Shown piece by piece: positions 34,637 through 43,485 of a stretch of 57,961 nucleotides of DNA. Origin of the DNA: Verrucomicrobiota bacterium (GTDB lineage Bacteria; Verrucomicrobiota; Verrucomicrobiia; Limisphaerales; JAHDYP01); the NCBI GenBank assembly GCA_023383055.1, contig JAHDYP010000025.1:1-57961 (forward strand). The letters are read 5' to 3'. The position numbers and the translations under genes are program-made. The stretch's first letter is position 1. Every line of letters begins with the position of its first letter. A model generated the notes under the pieces. The model did no database searches. It was not told the origin of the DNA and worked only from the letters and a program-made list of their open reading frames with translations.

Positions 34637-35998
34637 CACCATGGGGACAGGTTCTGGGGAGGTCTGGCGTGTGGCACGCCGGCCAAAGTGCGGCGATCGA
34701 CGCAGCCGCTCCTTGAACTGGCTCCGGCGCCGCTGGGTTTCGGCAGCGGAATAGAGTTCCCGGACCAAGCCGAGGAAACCGCGCTGGAGTTCGGCGGCGG
34801 ACATGTTGCGGGGATGGAAATTGATGTCAAACAGCGTGCAGAGTTCCCAGGCCTCCGGTTGAATCAGACGGCCCTCGGCTTGCAGCCGCGCGTAAAGCGG
34901 CGTGCCCGGAAACGCGGTGAGGAAGGTCACCTGCACCTCGTATAATCCCGAATCCCGGACGAACTGCAGCACGTCGTCGAACACCGCCGGTGTGTCGCCG
35001 TCGAGACCCAGAATGAAACAGCCGTTTACGGTGATCCCGTAAGACTGAATCCTGGCGATGGCGGTCACGTATCGCTCGAGTTGACGCGATTTCCAGTTGG
35101 TCTTGAGCTCGATCCCGTCCAGGCTGGTGCGGCGGGGGCTTTCGAGGCCGACGAGGACCTGCTGGCAGCCCGAGTCGCGCATCAACCCGAGCAGTTCGTC
35201 ATCCCGGGCCACGCCCAGGTCGGCCTCGGTAAACCAGCGCACCTGTTCTCTGGCCAGCTCGCGCAACAGCCGTTTGTAGTGCTCGCGATGGACGAAGCTG
35301 TTGTCGTCGGCAAACTCGATGAAGGGCCGCGGCCAGATCCGCTTGATGGCGCGGATTTCTGCCAGGACATTCTCGACCGGTTTGAGTTTGTAGCTCGAGG
35401 TCAGCAGGATCGAGCTGGCGCAGAACTCGCAGCGATGCGGGCAACCCCGGCTGGTTTGTACCGTCAATCGGTTGTACTTCGCCGGATCCAGCAGTTCGAA
35501 CCGCGGCATCGGCGCGTCGGCCAAATCGAAACCGCCGGGCGCGGTCTCCCGGTAGAACGGCCGCAGGGTTCCCTTTTCGAAGTCGGCCAGGACCTGGGGC
35601 CAGAGCCGTTCGCCTTCCCCGATGACCACGCTCGAGCAATGGGCCTTGGTTTGCACGGCCAACGCGCTGACGGGAATGCCGCCCATCACCACCGGGATCC
35701 CTATCGCCTCGTAGTGGTCCGCCACTTCCCAGGCTTCCTTCAGTTGCGCCGTGAACGTGCTGATGGCCACCAGATCATAATGATCCGGCAACGTGGAGAG
35801 CTCCCGCAGATCGGCGATCTCGCGATAGTCGACTTCGAACCGGGAAGGGGTGAGCCCGGCCAGGGTCAATAACCCCAGGCTGGGCAGCGACGCCACAATC
35901 CGGTTGCGATCGACAAAACCGGGCAACGTCAGACCGAGTTGGGTAAGTTGTTCGTTGTGCGCCCGCACTCCGCTCATCGCGATCAATCCAATTCTCAT
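34598..35998 (-). CDS. B12-binding radical SAM protein
   Basis: A 466-residue radical SAM enzyme with an N-terminal cobalamin-binding-like domain (about 1-155, VVMGGIPVSALAVQTKA) and the cluster motif CPHRCEFC in TSRGCPHRCEFCAS. FIEFADDNSFVHREHYKRLL, LVGLESPRRTSLDGIELKTN and VNGCFILGLDGDTPAVFDD are typical of HpnJ/BchE-like members. A longer frame extends to 36436 but covers the membrane-protein gene upstream; ATG at 35998 gives the usual MRIGLIAM start. The last residues (NPEPVTLFLER) are encoded by the dispersed repeat. It probably methylates, cyclises or rearranges an unknown substrate. Confidence 0.88.
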   Translation of the reverse strand: MRIGLIAMSGVRAHNEQLTQLGLTLPGFVDRNRIVASLPSLGLLTLAGLTPSRFEVDYREIADLRELSTLPDHYDLVAISTFTAQLKEAWEVADHYEAIGIPVVMGGIPVSALAVQTKAHCSSVVIGEGERLWPQVLADFEKGTLRPFYRETAPGGFDLADAPMPRFELLDPAKYNRLTVQTSRGCPHRCEFCASSILLTSSYKLKPVENVLAEIRAIKRIWPRPFIEFADDNSFVHREHYKRLLRELAREQVRWFTEADLGVARDDELLGLMRDSGCQQVLVGLESPRRTSLDGIELKTNWKSRQLERYVTAIARIQSYGITVNGCFILGLDGDTPAVFDDVLQFVRDSGLYEVQVTFLTAFPGTPLYARLQAEGRLIQPEAWELCTLFDINFHPRNMSAAELQRGFLGLVRELYSAAETQRRRSQFKERLRRSPHFGRRATRQTSPEPVPMVQNPEPVTLFLER

Positions 35999-36012
35999 AA
36001 TCCAAGGGTAGG

Positions 36013-36417
36013 TCAGAGGGTTAACCGATCGGCCAGCGCCCAGCAGGTGGCGAGGGCGGCCGCCGCCAGGCTTGAAACCGGAACTGCAAACAGCAGGTGC
36101 CACTTGGGCCAGTGCGCCATCACCAGGCAACAGAGCGGCATGGTGATGGCCCCCAGCGCGAATCCCCAGGAGCCAATCGTTCCCAGCCACGAGCCGAGAT
36201 CCAGTTCGCGTGCCGTGAAGTAAAAGACCAGGTTGAGCAGCGCCAGTCCGAAGAACGAGATGTGCCCCAAGCGATACAACCGCCGGCGCAGGCTGCCGTA
36301 ACCCCCCAGCCAGGATTCCTGATGGAACCGCAACCCAAGCAGACAGCCCGACCCGACGCCGAGAACGATCCAGAGCCAGGCCAGTCCAAGATTCAGCATA
36401 TAGGCGTTCGTGTTCAT
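36013..36417 (-). CDS. Small integral membrane protein
   Basis: A 134-residue protein with four predicted membrane segments (LGLAWLWIVLGVGSGCLLGL, ISFFGLALLNLVFYF, WGFALGAITMPLCCLVMA, LLFAVPVSSLAAAALATCWA) and few polar residues. It lies 14 bases upstream of the radical SAM gene on the same strand and is probably co-transcribed with it. I do not recognise a characterised family. Starts at 36417 and 36399 are both possible. Confidence 0.7.
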   Translation of the reverse strand: MNTNAYMLNLGLAWLWIVLGVGSGCLLGLRFHQESWLGGYGSLRRRLYRLGHISFFGLALLNLVFYFTARELDLGSWLGTIGSWGFALGAITMPLCCLVMAHWPKWHLLFAVPVSSLAAAALATCWALADRLTL

Positions 36418-36561
36418 AGCTCGTCGACGCGCGCAACCTAGGCCCGTTCCCCGGGGGAGTGGTAATTGATTAAACTGAACCGGCGTTCGACCATTTCAAT
36501 GCCCGGCGGAGCTGGAGGTTTCTTGCTGTCGCCGATTCCCGCGGTTGCCATAATCACCGGC

Positions 36562-38304
36562 ATGCGCCTGCCACTCATGCCTGGGCCAATCGTTCCTATC
36601 GCCCGGTTGCCACACCGCGCCGTCCTTGGCGCCGCGACGCTGCTCGGGTTGCTGGCCGGGCTGCTCGCGACGGGTTCCCTGGCCGACACCGCCCGCGCCC
36701 GGCGCGGCATGGTGGTTGCCGAGGACCGAATCGCGGCTGACGTGGGTGCCGCGGTTCTGCGCGATGGCGGCAACGCGGTCGATGCGGCCGTCGCCACGGC
36801 CTTTTCGCTCTCCGTAACCCACCCGGCCGCCGGCAACCTGGGTGGCGGCGGGTTTCTGCTTTACCGGGAACCGTCAGGCAAGGCGGTGGCTTACGATTTC
36901 CGGGAAACCGCGCCCGCCCGTGCCCACGCCCAAATGTTCCTCGATGACGGTGTCTACAACGAAGCACGCCACCATCGTCAGCATCTTGCCGTGGGCGTTC
37001 CCGGCACCGTCGCCGGCCTCCACCTTGCCTGGACCGACGCCGGCAGTCTGCCTTGGGAACGACTGGTGGGGCCGGCCATCGAGTTGGCCGAGGAGGGTTT
37101 CGTGATCCCACCGACGCTGGCGCTTTCGTTGAGCAACGCGCTGCCGAAACTGCGCGTTTCGCCCGCCGCGCTCGCGCAGTTCAGCCGTGACGGCCAACCC
37201 TACGCGCCCGGTGAACTACTGAAGCAACCCGACCTGGCGCATTCGCTCCGGCTCATCCGGGATCAGGGACCGCGCGGCTTTTACCACGGCGAGGTGGCCG
37301 AACGCATCGAGCAGGAAATGCGGCGCCACGGCGGCTGGATCACCCGGGCCGACCTCGCCGGCTACGCGGCCAAACGTCGCCTGCCCGTCCGTGGCCAATA
37401 CCGTGAGTATGAGGTGCTCTCGATGCCGCCGCCCAGCTCCGGCGGGGTCGTGCTGCTCCTGATGCTGAATATCCTCGAGGGGACGGATCCGACCCAAGCT
37501 GGGTCTGGCGCACCGGACACGGTCCATTGGCTGGCCGAAGCCATGCGCCGCGGGTTCGCGGACCGCGCGCTGCACCTGGGCGATCCTGATTTCAATCCCG
37601 GGATGCCGGTCGACCGGCTCATTTCCAAGGAGTACGCCGGCGAGCTGCGCCGCACCATCAGGGCGGGACGCGCGTCCGTCTCCGCGACGAACCGGTTCAC
37701 GTGGCCCGTAGAAAGCGACGCGACGACGCATCTCTCGGTGGTTGACGCGCAGCGCAACGCCGTGGCGCTGACCTACACCCTCGAGGAAAGCTACGGCTCG
37801 GGGATCATGGCGCCGGGCACCGGGTTTCTCCTGAACAACGAGATGGGCGATTTCAACGCCGCGCCCGGCCTCACCGCGACCCACGGTCTCATCGGGACCG
37901 CCCCGAACCTGGCCGCACCTCGCAAGCGCATGCTCTCGAGCATGAGCCCGACGATTCTGACCCGGGACGGTCGGGTGTTTCTGGTGCTGGGATCGCCCGG
38001 CGGCCGCTCGATCATCAACACCGTTCTGCAGGTGATCCTGAACGTGGTCGACCACCGGATGGATCTCCCGGCCGCCGTGGCCGCCTTGCGGGTGCATCAC
38101 CAATGGCTGCCTGATCGGATTCAGTTCGAGCGCGGAGCCCTGACGCCGCAGTCCCAGGCGGAGTTGGCCAGGCGCGGTCATGCCCTGGTCGAGCAGGAAT
38201 CGCCTCAAGGCGCCGTCATGGCCATCCGCCTCCATGCCGCCCAGGATGAGCTCGAGGGCGTGGCCGATCCGCGCGCCGGCGATGGCGGGGCACGCGGATG
38301 GTAG
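36562..38304 (+). CDS. ggt: Gamma-glutamyltransferase (glutathione hydrolase family)
   Basis: A 580-residue N-terminal nucleophile hydrolase that removes or transfers gamma-glutamyl groups. An export signal (LLGLLAGLLATGSLADTARA) precedes the catalytic part: GMVVAEDRIAADVGAAVLRD, NAVDAAVATAFSLSVTHP and GNLGGGGFLLYR. The autoprocessing nucleophile is Thr388 in DATTHLSVVD, and LLNNEMGDF and SMSPTILTRDG follow. The upstream frame from 36466 lacks a signal and is disfavoured. Its position between two ATP-grasp regions and near a GCS2-type ligase is suggestive of gamma-glutamyl chemistry, but this is inference. Confidence 0.93.
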   Translation: MRLPLMPGPIVPIARLPHRAVLGAATLLGLLAGLLATGSLADTARARRGMVVAEDRIAADVGAAVLRDGGNAVDAAVATAFSLSVTHPAAGNLGGGGFLLYREPSGKAVAYDFRETAPARAHAQMFLDDGVYNEARHHRQHLAVGVPGTVAGLHLAWTDAGSLPWERLVGPAIELAEEGFVIPPTLALSLSNALPKLRVSPAALAQFSRDGQPYAPGELLKQPDLAHSLRLIRDQGPRGFYHGEVAERIEQEMRRHGGWITRADLAGYAAKRRLPVRGQYREYEVLSMPPPSSGGVVLLLMLNILEGTDPTQAGSGAPDTVHWLAEAMRRGFADRALHLGDPDFNPGMPVDRLISKEYAGELRRTIRAGRASVSATNRFTWPVESDATTHLSVVDAQRNAVALTYTLEESYGSGIMAPGTGFLLNNEMGDFNAAPGLTATHGLIGTAPNLAAPRKRMLSSMSPTILTRDGRVFLVLGSPGGRSIINTVLQVILNVVDHRMDLPAAVAALRVHHQWLPDRIQFERGALTPQSQAELARRGHALVEQESPQGAVMAIRLHAAQDELEGVADPRAGDGGARGW

Positions 38305-38376
38305 GGCGTTTGCGCGCGCCCTGGCCGCCGGCACCGAAGGGTTGCCCTGGGTGATCCGGCGCGGTATCCTGCCGCC

Positions 38377-39675
38377 ATGTCAACCTTCTCCGTCCCCTCG
38401 AACCGTCGTTCTTTTCTGAAGCGCACCGGCCTGGCCGTCGCCCCCATGCTCATCCCTTCGTCGGTCTGGATGGCGCGCGGCGCCTCCGGTCCCAACAACC
38501 GGATCACCTTCGGTTACATCGGCGCGGGCAAACAAGCGCATCACCTGCTCAACAGTTTCCTGCCCCATACCGATGTGCAGGTGGTGGCGGTGTGCGACGT
38601 CGATACCACGCGCCGCGAGCATTACCGGAAACTGGTCGAAGACTTCTACCGCACGAAACAGGACCGGGATTTTCGCGGGTGCGATGCGCTGGCCGATTTC
38701 CGTCAGCTCAATGCCCGGAAAGACATCGACGCCGTCGTCATTTCCACGCCCGATCACTGGCATGCCGCGCAGGTCATCGACGCCGCCAACGCCGGCAAGG
38801 ACATTTACTGCGAGAAACCGCTTTCCCTGACCATCGCCGAGGCGCGCGCCATGGTGGAGGCCGTCCGGCGGAACGAGCGCGTGCTGCAAACCGGCTCGAT
38901 GCAACGGTCGGACAACGCCTTTTACAAAGGCTGCACCCTCGTCCGCAACGGTGTCATCGGTGAGGTGAAGCAAGTCTACGTTTCGATCGGCGGCCCCAGC
39001 AAATGGTGCGATTTGCCCGGGGAACCGATGGAGCCGGGTCTCGACTGGAATCAGTGGCTCGGTCCCGCCCCGGTGCGCCCTTACAACTCGGTCCTGAGCC
39101 CGCGCGGCGTGCACGACCACTTCCCGAACTGGCGGTCCTACCGCGAATACTCGGGCGGGGGCATGACCGACTGGGGAGCGCACCATTTCGATATCGCCCA
39201 GTGGGGCCTCGGCATGGACGAAAGCGGCCCGGTCGAGATCATCCCGCCGGGGGTGCAGGGTGTCGATCAGTTGACCTACCGCTACGCCAACGGCGTGGTC
39301 ATGGTGCGAGGCGGATTGCAGGGTTACAAGTTCGGCGTGGTCTTCGTCGGTGACAAAGGTAAGATCTGCGTCGATCGCGGCCGGTTCCAGCCCGAGCCCG
39401 AATCGCTCGGGCAGACCGACCCGAGCAAACTGCCGGTGCAGCTCTATCGCAGCACCAATCACTATCGGGACTTTGTTCAGTGCATTCGCAGCCGGCAGCG
39501 GCCGATCTGTGACGTCGAGGTCGGCGCGCGCTCCGTGACCGTCTGTCACCTGGGCAACCTCGCGTATTGGCACCAGCGCGCGCTCAAGTGGGATCCCAAG
39601 GCCGAACGATTCCTCGGCGATGCCGAAGCCAATAACTGGCTCGATAACGCCAAGCGCGATCCGTGGAAGGCTTAA
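38377..39675 (+). CDS. Exported Gfo/Idh/MocA-family oxidoreductase
   Basis: A 432-residue oxidoreductase with an N-terminal Tat-like signal (NRRSFLKRTGLAVAPMLI). The Rossmann motif GYIGAGKQAHH, ISTPDHWHAAQVIDAANAGK, CEKPLSLTIAEARAMVEAVR and MTDWGAHHFDIAQWGLGM are family features. It is a paralogue of the gene at 23996-25345 but clearly distinct in sequence. It is preceded by ggt and followed by 157 bases without a gene. The substrate is unknown. Confidence 0.88.
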   Translation: MSTFSVPSNRRSFLKRTGLAVAPMLIPSSVWMARGASGPNNRITFGYIGAGKQAHHLLNSFLPHTDVQVVAVCDVDTTRREHYRKLVEDFYRTKQDRDFRGCDALADFRQLNARKDIDAVVISTPDHWHAAQVIDAANAGKDIYCEKPLSLTIAEARAMVEAVRRNERVLQTGSMQRSDNAFYKGCTLVRNGVIGEVKQVYVSIGGPSKWCDLPGEPMEPGLDWNQWLGPAPVRPYNSVLSPRGVHDHFPNWRSYREYSGGGMTDWGAHHFDIAQWGLGMDESGPVEIIPPGVQGVDQLTYRYANGVVMVRGGLQGYKFGVVFVGDKGKICVDRGRFQPEPESLGQTDPSKLPVQLYRSTNHYRDFVQCIRSRQRPICDVEVGARSVTVCHLGNLAYWHQRALKWDPKAERFLGDAEANNWLDNAKRDPWKA

Positions 39676-39832
39676 TCCGCGCGTTTTGGTCTCCGCCAAC
39701 GGTCGCTTTGAAACCGCACGGATTGTCTCCCGGAGATTCGGAGAAATCCCGGGGACGATCAACCTGACACGCTGCGCCATTGCGTCATGCGCGGCAGCGT
39801 CACTCTCCGCTTGCGCGACTGAAAGCAGCGGG

Positions 39833-40942
39833 CTAAGCGACCGTGGTGATTTTCGAAGCGCGCTCGAAGCGGCCGGCCTCGCGTCCGTCGCGCGCCGCGA
39901 GGGCGAGCGAGAGCATTTGGATGGGGAGAATCTCGACGATAGGGCGGAGGATGGGCGCGGTTGGGGGCAGCAGCAGGGCAGGGGATGAGGCGCCTTGGGT
40001 GGCGGCCCAGGCCGCGCGTCCGCCGGCGTGCAGAATATCGTCGAACAGGCGTCGGTTCAGGGCGGTGGTGCGAGCATCGCCGGCAAGGACCAGGACGAGT
40101 GTCCGTGGGCCGATCAGTTCGAGGGGACCGTGGCGGAAGGCGGCGCAGCTCATCCCTTCGGCGGGGTAACGGCTGGATTCTTTCAATATGAGACCGGCGG
40201 TGGCGGTGGTGGCGAGCGATTCGGCCCGGCCGGTGATGAAGAGGCTGTGGAGATCGTCGGTCATTCCGATCAGTTCACCGACGCGATCGCGCCAGCGGCC
40301 GAGGTAAGCCTGGACCGCTTCCTCGGCCTCCTGCAGTTGCCGCAATGCCAGGTCGAGATCACCGTCACCCAGGAGGGCGCCGAGCCAGTGGAGGGCGGCC
40401 AGGGTGTTCAGGTACGATTTGCATGAAACGGTGGATTCGACCCCGGCGTGCAGCAGGAGCGTGCTGCCGGCGGTCCGGCCGAGGGTGGAAGCCTCATGGT
40501 TGGTGATTCCCAGCAGATGACCGAACTCGCCGGCACGCGAGAGCAGTTGCTTGATTTCGGCGCTTTCGCCCGACTGGGAGACCGCGATCAGCAGGGTGTC
40601 AGGGCGGTAGAGCGCGTCGAAACCGAGGAGCAGTTCGGCGGTTTCGATCCAGCACGAGTGCACGCCGTGGCGGTTGAGAGCCAGGTGAAGGGGGTAGAGC
40701 GCGTAGAGCGAACTGCCCATACCGGTCAGCACCACTCGTCGGTAGGTGCCGTTGGCGAGCTTGCGGGCGAGGCCCTGCAGAGCGGCGCTGGAGTGGAGCT
40801 GGATTCGGAGGTTACGGAGCGTTGCCGGTTGCTCGAGAATATCGCGCACGTAGGGGCCTTCGACGATGCTGAAGGGTGGCGAGGTGCGCGTGGCGGTTGG
40901 GTGGCTGGAAGGCTCGGCGGGAGATTGAGGCGGTTGGTTCAT
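39833..40942 (-). CDS. SIS-domain sugar isomerase-like protein
   Basis: A 369-residue protein with two SIS domains, as in the isomerase half of glucosamine-6-phosphate synthase and AgaS-like deaminases: VLTGMGSSLYALYPLHL, IAVSQSGESAEIKQLL, TVSCKSYLNTLAALHWLG, FITGRAESLATTATAGLILKE and GMSCAAFRHGPLELIG. The glutaminase domain is absent. It probably isomerises or deaminates an amino-sugar phosphate. The gene stands alone on the minus strand, with 264 bases between it and the ATP-grasp gene. Confidence 0.85.
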   Translation of the reverse strand: MNQPPQSPAEPSSHPTATRTSPPFSIVEGPYVRDILEQPATLRNLRIQLHSSAALQGLARKLANGTYRRVVLTGMGSSLYALYPLHLALNRHGVHSCWIETAELLLGFDALYRPDTLLIAVSQSGESAEIKQLLSRAGEFGHLLGITNHEASTLGRTAGSTLLLHAGVESTVSCKSYLNTLAALHWLGALLGDGDLDLALRQLQEAEEAVQAYLGRWRDRVGELIGMTDDLHSLFITGRAESLATTATAGLILKESSRYPAEGMSCAAFRHGPLELIGPRTLVLVLAGDARTTALNRRLFDDILHAGGRAAWAATQGASSPALLLPPTAPILRPIVEILPIQMLSLALAARDGREAGRFERASKITTVA

Positions 40943-41061
40943 TCGGGTCCGGCTGGCATTGGCTTACGCGAATGACGCATAAAAGCCCATGGGGGAGTCT
41001 GATTCGAGGTTGGGAATGCGTCTCATGATGGTAACCCATGGTCACGCACAGGTGCCAGGCT

Positions 41062-41091
41062 CGCCAAGGGGGAGACCGCGCCCCCTTGGCG
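41062..41091 (-). terminator. Eleven-bp hairpin downstream of the ATP-grasp gene
   Basis: CGCCAAGGGGG at 41062-41072 and CCCCCTTGGCG at 41081-41091 are perfect arms with an eight-base loop. It lies 115 bases past the end of the leftward ATP-grasp gene and upstream of the SIS gene on the same strand. No U-run follows on either strand, so it is a stable hairpin with a tentative terminator or attenuator role. Confidence 0.4.
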
Positions 41092-41206
41092 GGCTCTGCG
41101 GGCTTTGCGAGAGCAGGACCCGGCGAAGCCTGACCCAAGCGACAGAATGAGAACTACTGCGAAGACCTTGTCCATATACTGGTAAATGAGCCGGTAGCGA
41201 GTCAGG

Positions 41207-42124
41207 TCATTCCCGGCCGAGCAGTTGGCAGGCGCCCTGGACGAGACGCTGGGCGATGTCGGCCACGAGTTGGTCGGGCACACCGATTTGGGGGTTGGCG
41301 GACTGAGAGAGCATGTGGCACTGGTCGTTCACGTAATCGATGGTGACGAACTCCCCGGACGGGGTCAGGGCGACCTCGGTCGAGAAGAAGGTCATGCCGG
41401 TCAACTCGGCGATGCGATGGGCGAGGGCGTCGAGCGGCCAGAGGGGGGTGTTCCCGATGTCGATGGTTTCGACGGGGCCGTAGTGATCGTTGTAACAGTT
41501 CCAGCAGCAGGTGTAGGTGGAGCCAAAGACATAATAGACCCGGTAGTACGCGGGGCAACCGTCGATCAGCCGGGGTTGGATGCGCTGCTGGAGGAGGTAA
41601 TGGTGGTCGGGCCAGGCGCGCGCGGCGCGGGCGAGGTCGGCTTCGCTCGTGGCATCCAGGATCACGCCGCGGCGGCCGTAGCCCATGGCGGGTTTGATGA
41701 CAAAGGGTTGGCCAAGCGCGGTGCGCTGGGCTTCGTCGAGGCGGAAGGTATCGAGTTGATTGTGGGGGACGATAACGCTGTAAGGCGTATGGATCCCGGC
41801 CTGAATCAGGCGATAGTGCATCGCGGCCTTGTCAATGGCAGCCAGGGCCTTTTCCAGCGGATCGATCACCCGGGTTTCGCGGGTCGTGGCCAGACGCACG
41901 AGGCGATGGAAGTTCTCCTCGGGTTGGTGATGTTCACTGTGCATGTTGAGCAGCACCCGCGCCCAGAGTTGACGGTTTTCGAACTCATGGATGAAGGCGT
42001 CCACCCAGAGGGGCTCGACCAGGAAGAAGTTGAGACGTCGATCCGCGCAGGCCCGTTGGATGCAGTGGATGAACCAGTCATCCGCATCCAGCTTGTGCGT
42101 CATGACCAAGTCGTAGATCCGCAT
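41207..42124 (-). CDS. ATP-grasp family protein (RimK-like)
   Basis: A 305-residue ATP-grasp protein. The N-terminal third (MRIYDLVMTHKLDADDWFIH, FFLVEPLWVDAFIHEFENRQ) is a substrate-domain-like region. KAAMHYRLIQAGIHTP opens the ATP-grasp fold, then PFVIKPAMGYGRRGVILDAT, YLLQQRIQP and FFSTEVALTPSGEFVTIDYV carry ATP- and metal-site residues. It is unlike the RLAN-type protein at 27105. The substrate is unknown. It lies downstream of lysC on the same strand with only 37 bases between, so it may be co-transcribed. Confidence 0.85.
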   Translation of the reverse strand: MRIYDLVMTHKLDADDWFIHCIQRACADRRLNFFLVEPLWVDAFIHEFENRQLWARVLLNMHSEHHQPEENFHRLVRLATTRETRVIDPLEKALAAIDKAAMHYRLIQAGIHTPYSVIVPHNQLDTFRLDEAQRTALGQPFVIKPAMGYGRRGVILDATSEADLARAARAWPDHHYLLQQRIQPRLIDGCPAYYRVYYVFGSTYTCCWNCYNDHYGPVETIDIGNTPLWPLDALAHRIAELTGMTFFSTEVALTPSGEFVTIDYVNDQCHMLSQSANPQIGVPDQLVADIAQRLVQGACQLLGRE

Positions 42125-42161
42125 CCGATGGCGCGATTATCGGGAGGCGGGGGGGGAAATG

Positions 42162-43475
42162 TCAATGGCGGCGGCGTGGGCCGCGCCGCCCGCGAAACCG
42201 CGGGCGACCTTTGGAGTCTGGTGACCCGCGGGGGTGCGGTGGGTCGCAGTGGGTGGCGGCGCCGAGGAACACGGCGTGAATGGCGCGCATGGCGGATTCG
42301 GCCTGGGCGAGTTTGATGACAACGGAGATCTTGATTTCGCTGGTGGAGATCATGCCGATGTTGACGCCTTCGCGGGCGAGGACATCGAACATTTTGCCGG
42401 CGACACCGCTGTGGCTTTTCATGCCGACGCCCACGATCGAGAGTTTGGCGATCTGTTCGTCGGCGATGACCTCCCGGAAGCCGACTTCGGCCTGGAGGGC
42501 ATCGATGACCTTGCGGGCCTTGAGCAGTTCCGGTTTGTCGACCGTGAACGAGAGGTCGGTGGCGGGGGTGCCGGCGCCGTGGCTGATGTTCTGCACGATC
42601 ATGTCGACGTTGATCGTGGCGTCGCCCAGGGACTTGAAGATGCGCGCCGCGACCCCGGGTTTGTCCGGGACGGCCACGAGCGTGACCTTGGCCTGGTTTT
42701 TGTCGACCGAGACGCCGCGGATGACGACGTCCTCCATGCTGCGGGTTTCCTCTTTCACGATGGTTCCTGGGTTGTCATTAAGGCTGGAGCGGACTTCGAA
42801 GACGACGCCGAATTTCTTGGCGAACTCGACCGAGCGCGACTGCATGACCTTGGCGCCGAGGCTGGCCAGTTCGAGCATTTCGTCATAGGAAATCTCGTCG
42901 AGTTTGCGGGCGTCCGGGACGATGCGGGGGTCGGCGGTATAAACGCCGTCGACATCGGTGTAGATCTGGCAGAGATCGGCTTTGATGGCGGCGGCGAGGG
43001 CGATGGCGGTCAGATCGGAGCCGCCGCGGCCCAGGGTGGTGATCTGGCCTTCGGGGGTTTGGCCCTGGAACCCGGCGACGATGACGACCTGGCCGGCGTT
43101 GAGGAGTTCGTGGATCCGCTTGGGGCTGATGTTCTGGATCTTGGCCTTGGTGTGGACGCCGTCGGTCACGATCCCAGCCTGGGCGCCGGTGAGCGAGACG
43201 GCATGGATATCGAGGGCATGCAGGGCCATGGCGGCGAGGGCGATGGTGGTCTGTTCGCCCGTGGCCAGCAGCATGTCCATCTCCCGCTCGGAGGGGAGGG
43301 GCATGATTTCCCGCGCGAGCTTGATCAGGTTGTCCGTGACTCCGCTCATGGCGGAGACGACGACGACGACGCGGTCGCCGGCCTGGTGATAGCGGGCGAC
43401 CCGGGCGGCGACGTTGCGGATGCGTTCGGTGTTGGCGACCGAGGTGCCGCCGTATTTCTGGACGATGAGTGCCAT
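42162..43475 (-). CDS. lysC: Aspartate kinase
   Basis: A 437-residue aspartokinase, the first step of lysine/threonine/methionine biosynthesis. KYGGTSV, VVSAMSGVTDNLIKLA, LATGEQTTIALAAMAL, GRGGSDLTAIALAAAI and YTDVDGVYTADPRIV are catalytic motifs, and two ACT domains follow (ISHGAGTPATDLSF, VGVGMKSHSGVAGKMFDVLA, MISTSEIKISVVI). The protein should end soon after HAVFLG, but about 30 further residues, rich in Pro, Arg and Gly (GSPDSKGRPRFRGRRGPRRR), follow; this tail looks acquired or read through. hom lies 10 bases upstream on the same strand. Confidence 0.95.
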   Translation of the reverse strand: MALIVQKYGGTSVANTERIRNVAARVARYHQAGDRVVVVVSAMSGVTDNLIKLAREIMPLPSEREMDMLLATGEQTTIALAAMALHALDIHAVSLTGAQAGIVTDGVHTKAKIQNISPKRIHELLNAGQVVIVAGFQGQTPEGQITTLGRGGSDLTAIALAAAIKADLCQIYTDVDGVYTADPRIVPDARKLDEISYDEMLELASLGAKVMQSRSVEFAKKFGVVFEVRSSLNDNPGTIVKEETRSMEDVVIRGVSVDKNQAKVTLVAVPDKPGVAARIFKSLGDATINVDMIVQNISHGAGTPATDLSFTVDKPELLKARKVIDALQAEVGFREVIADEQIAKLSIVGVGMKSHSGVAGKMFDVLAREGVNIGMISTSEIKISVVIKLAQAESAMRAIHAVFLGAATHCDPPHPRGSPDSKGRPRFRGRRGPRRRH

Positions 43476-43485
43476 GGCCGGTGGT

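Noticed and set aside
35999..36436. N-terminal extension of the radical SAM protein
   Set aside because: It covers the membrane-protein gene in another frame, and the standard start is at 35998.
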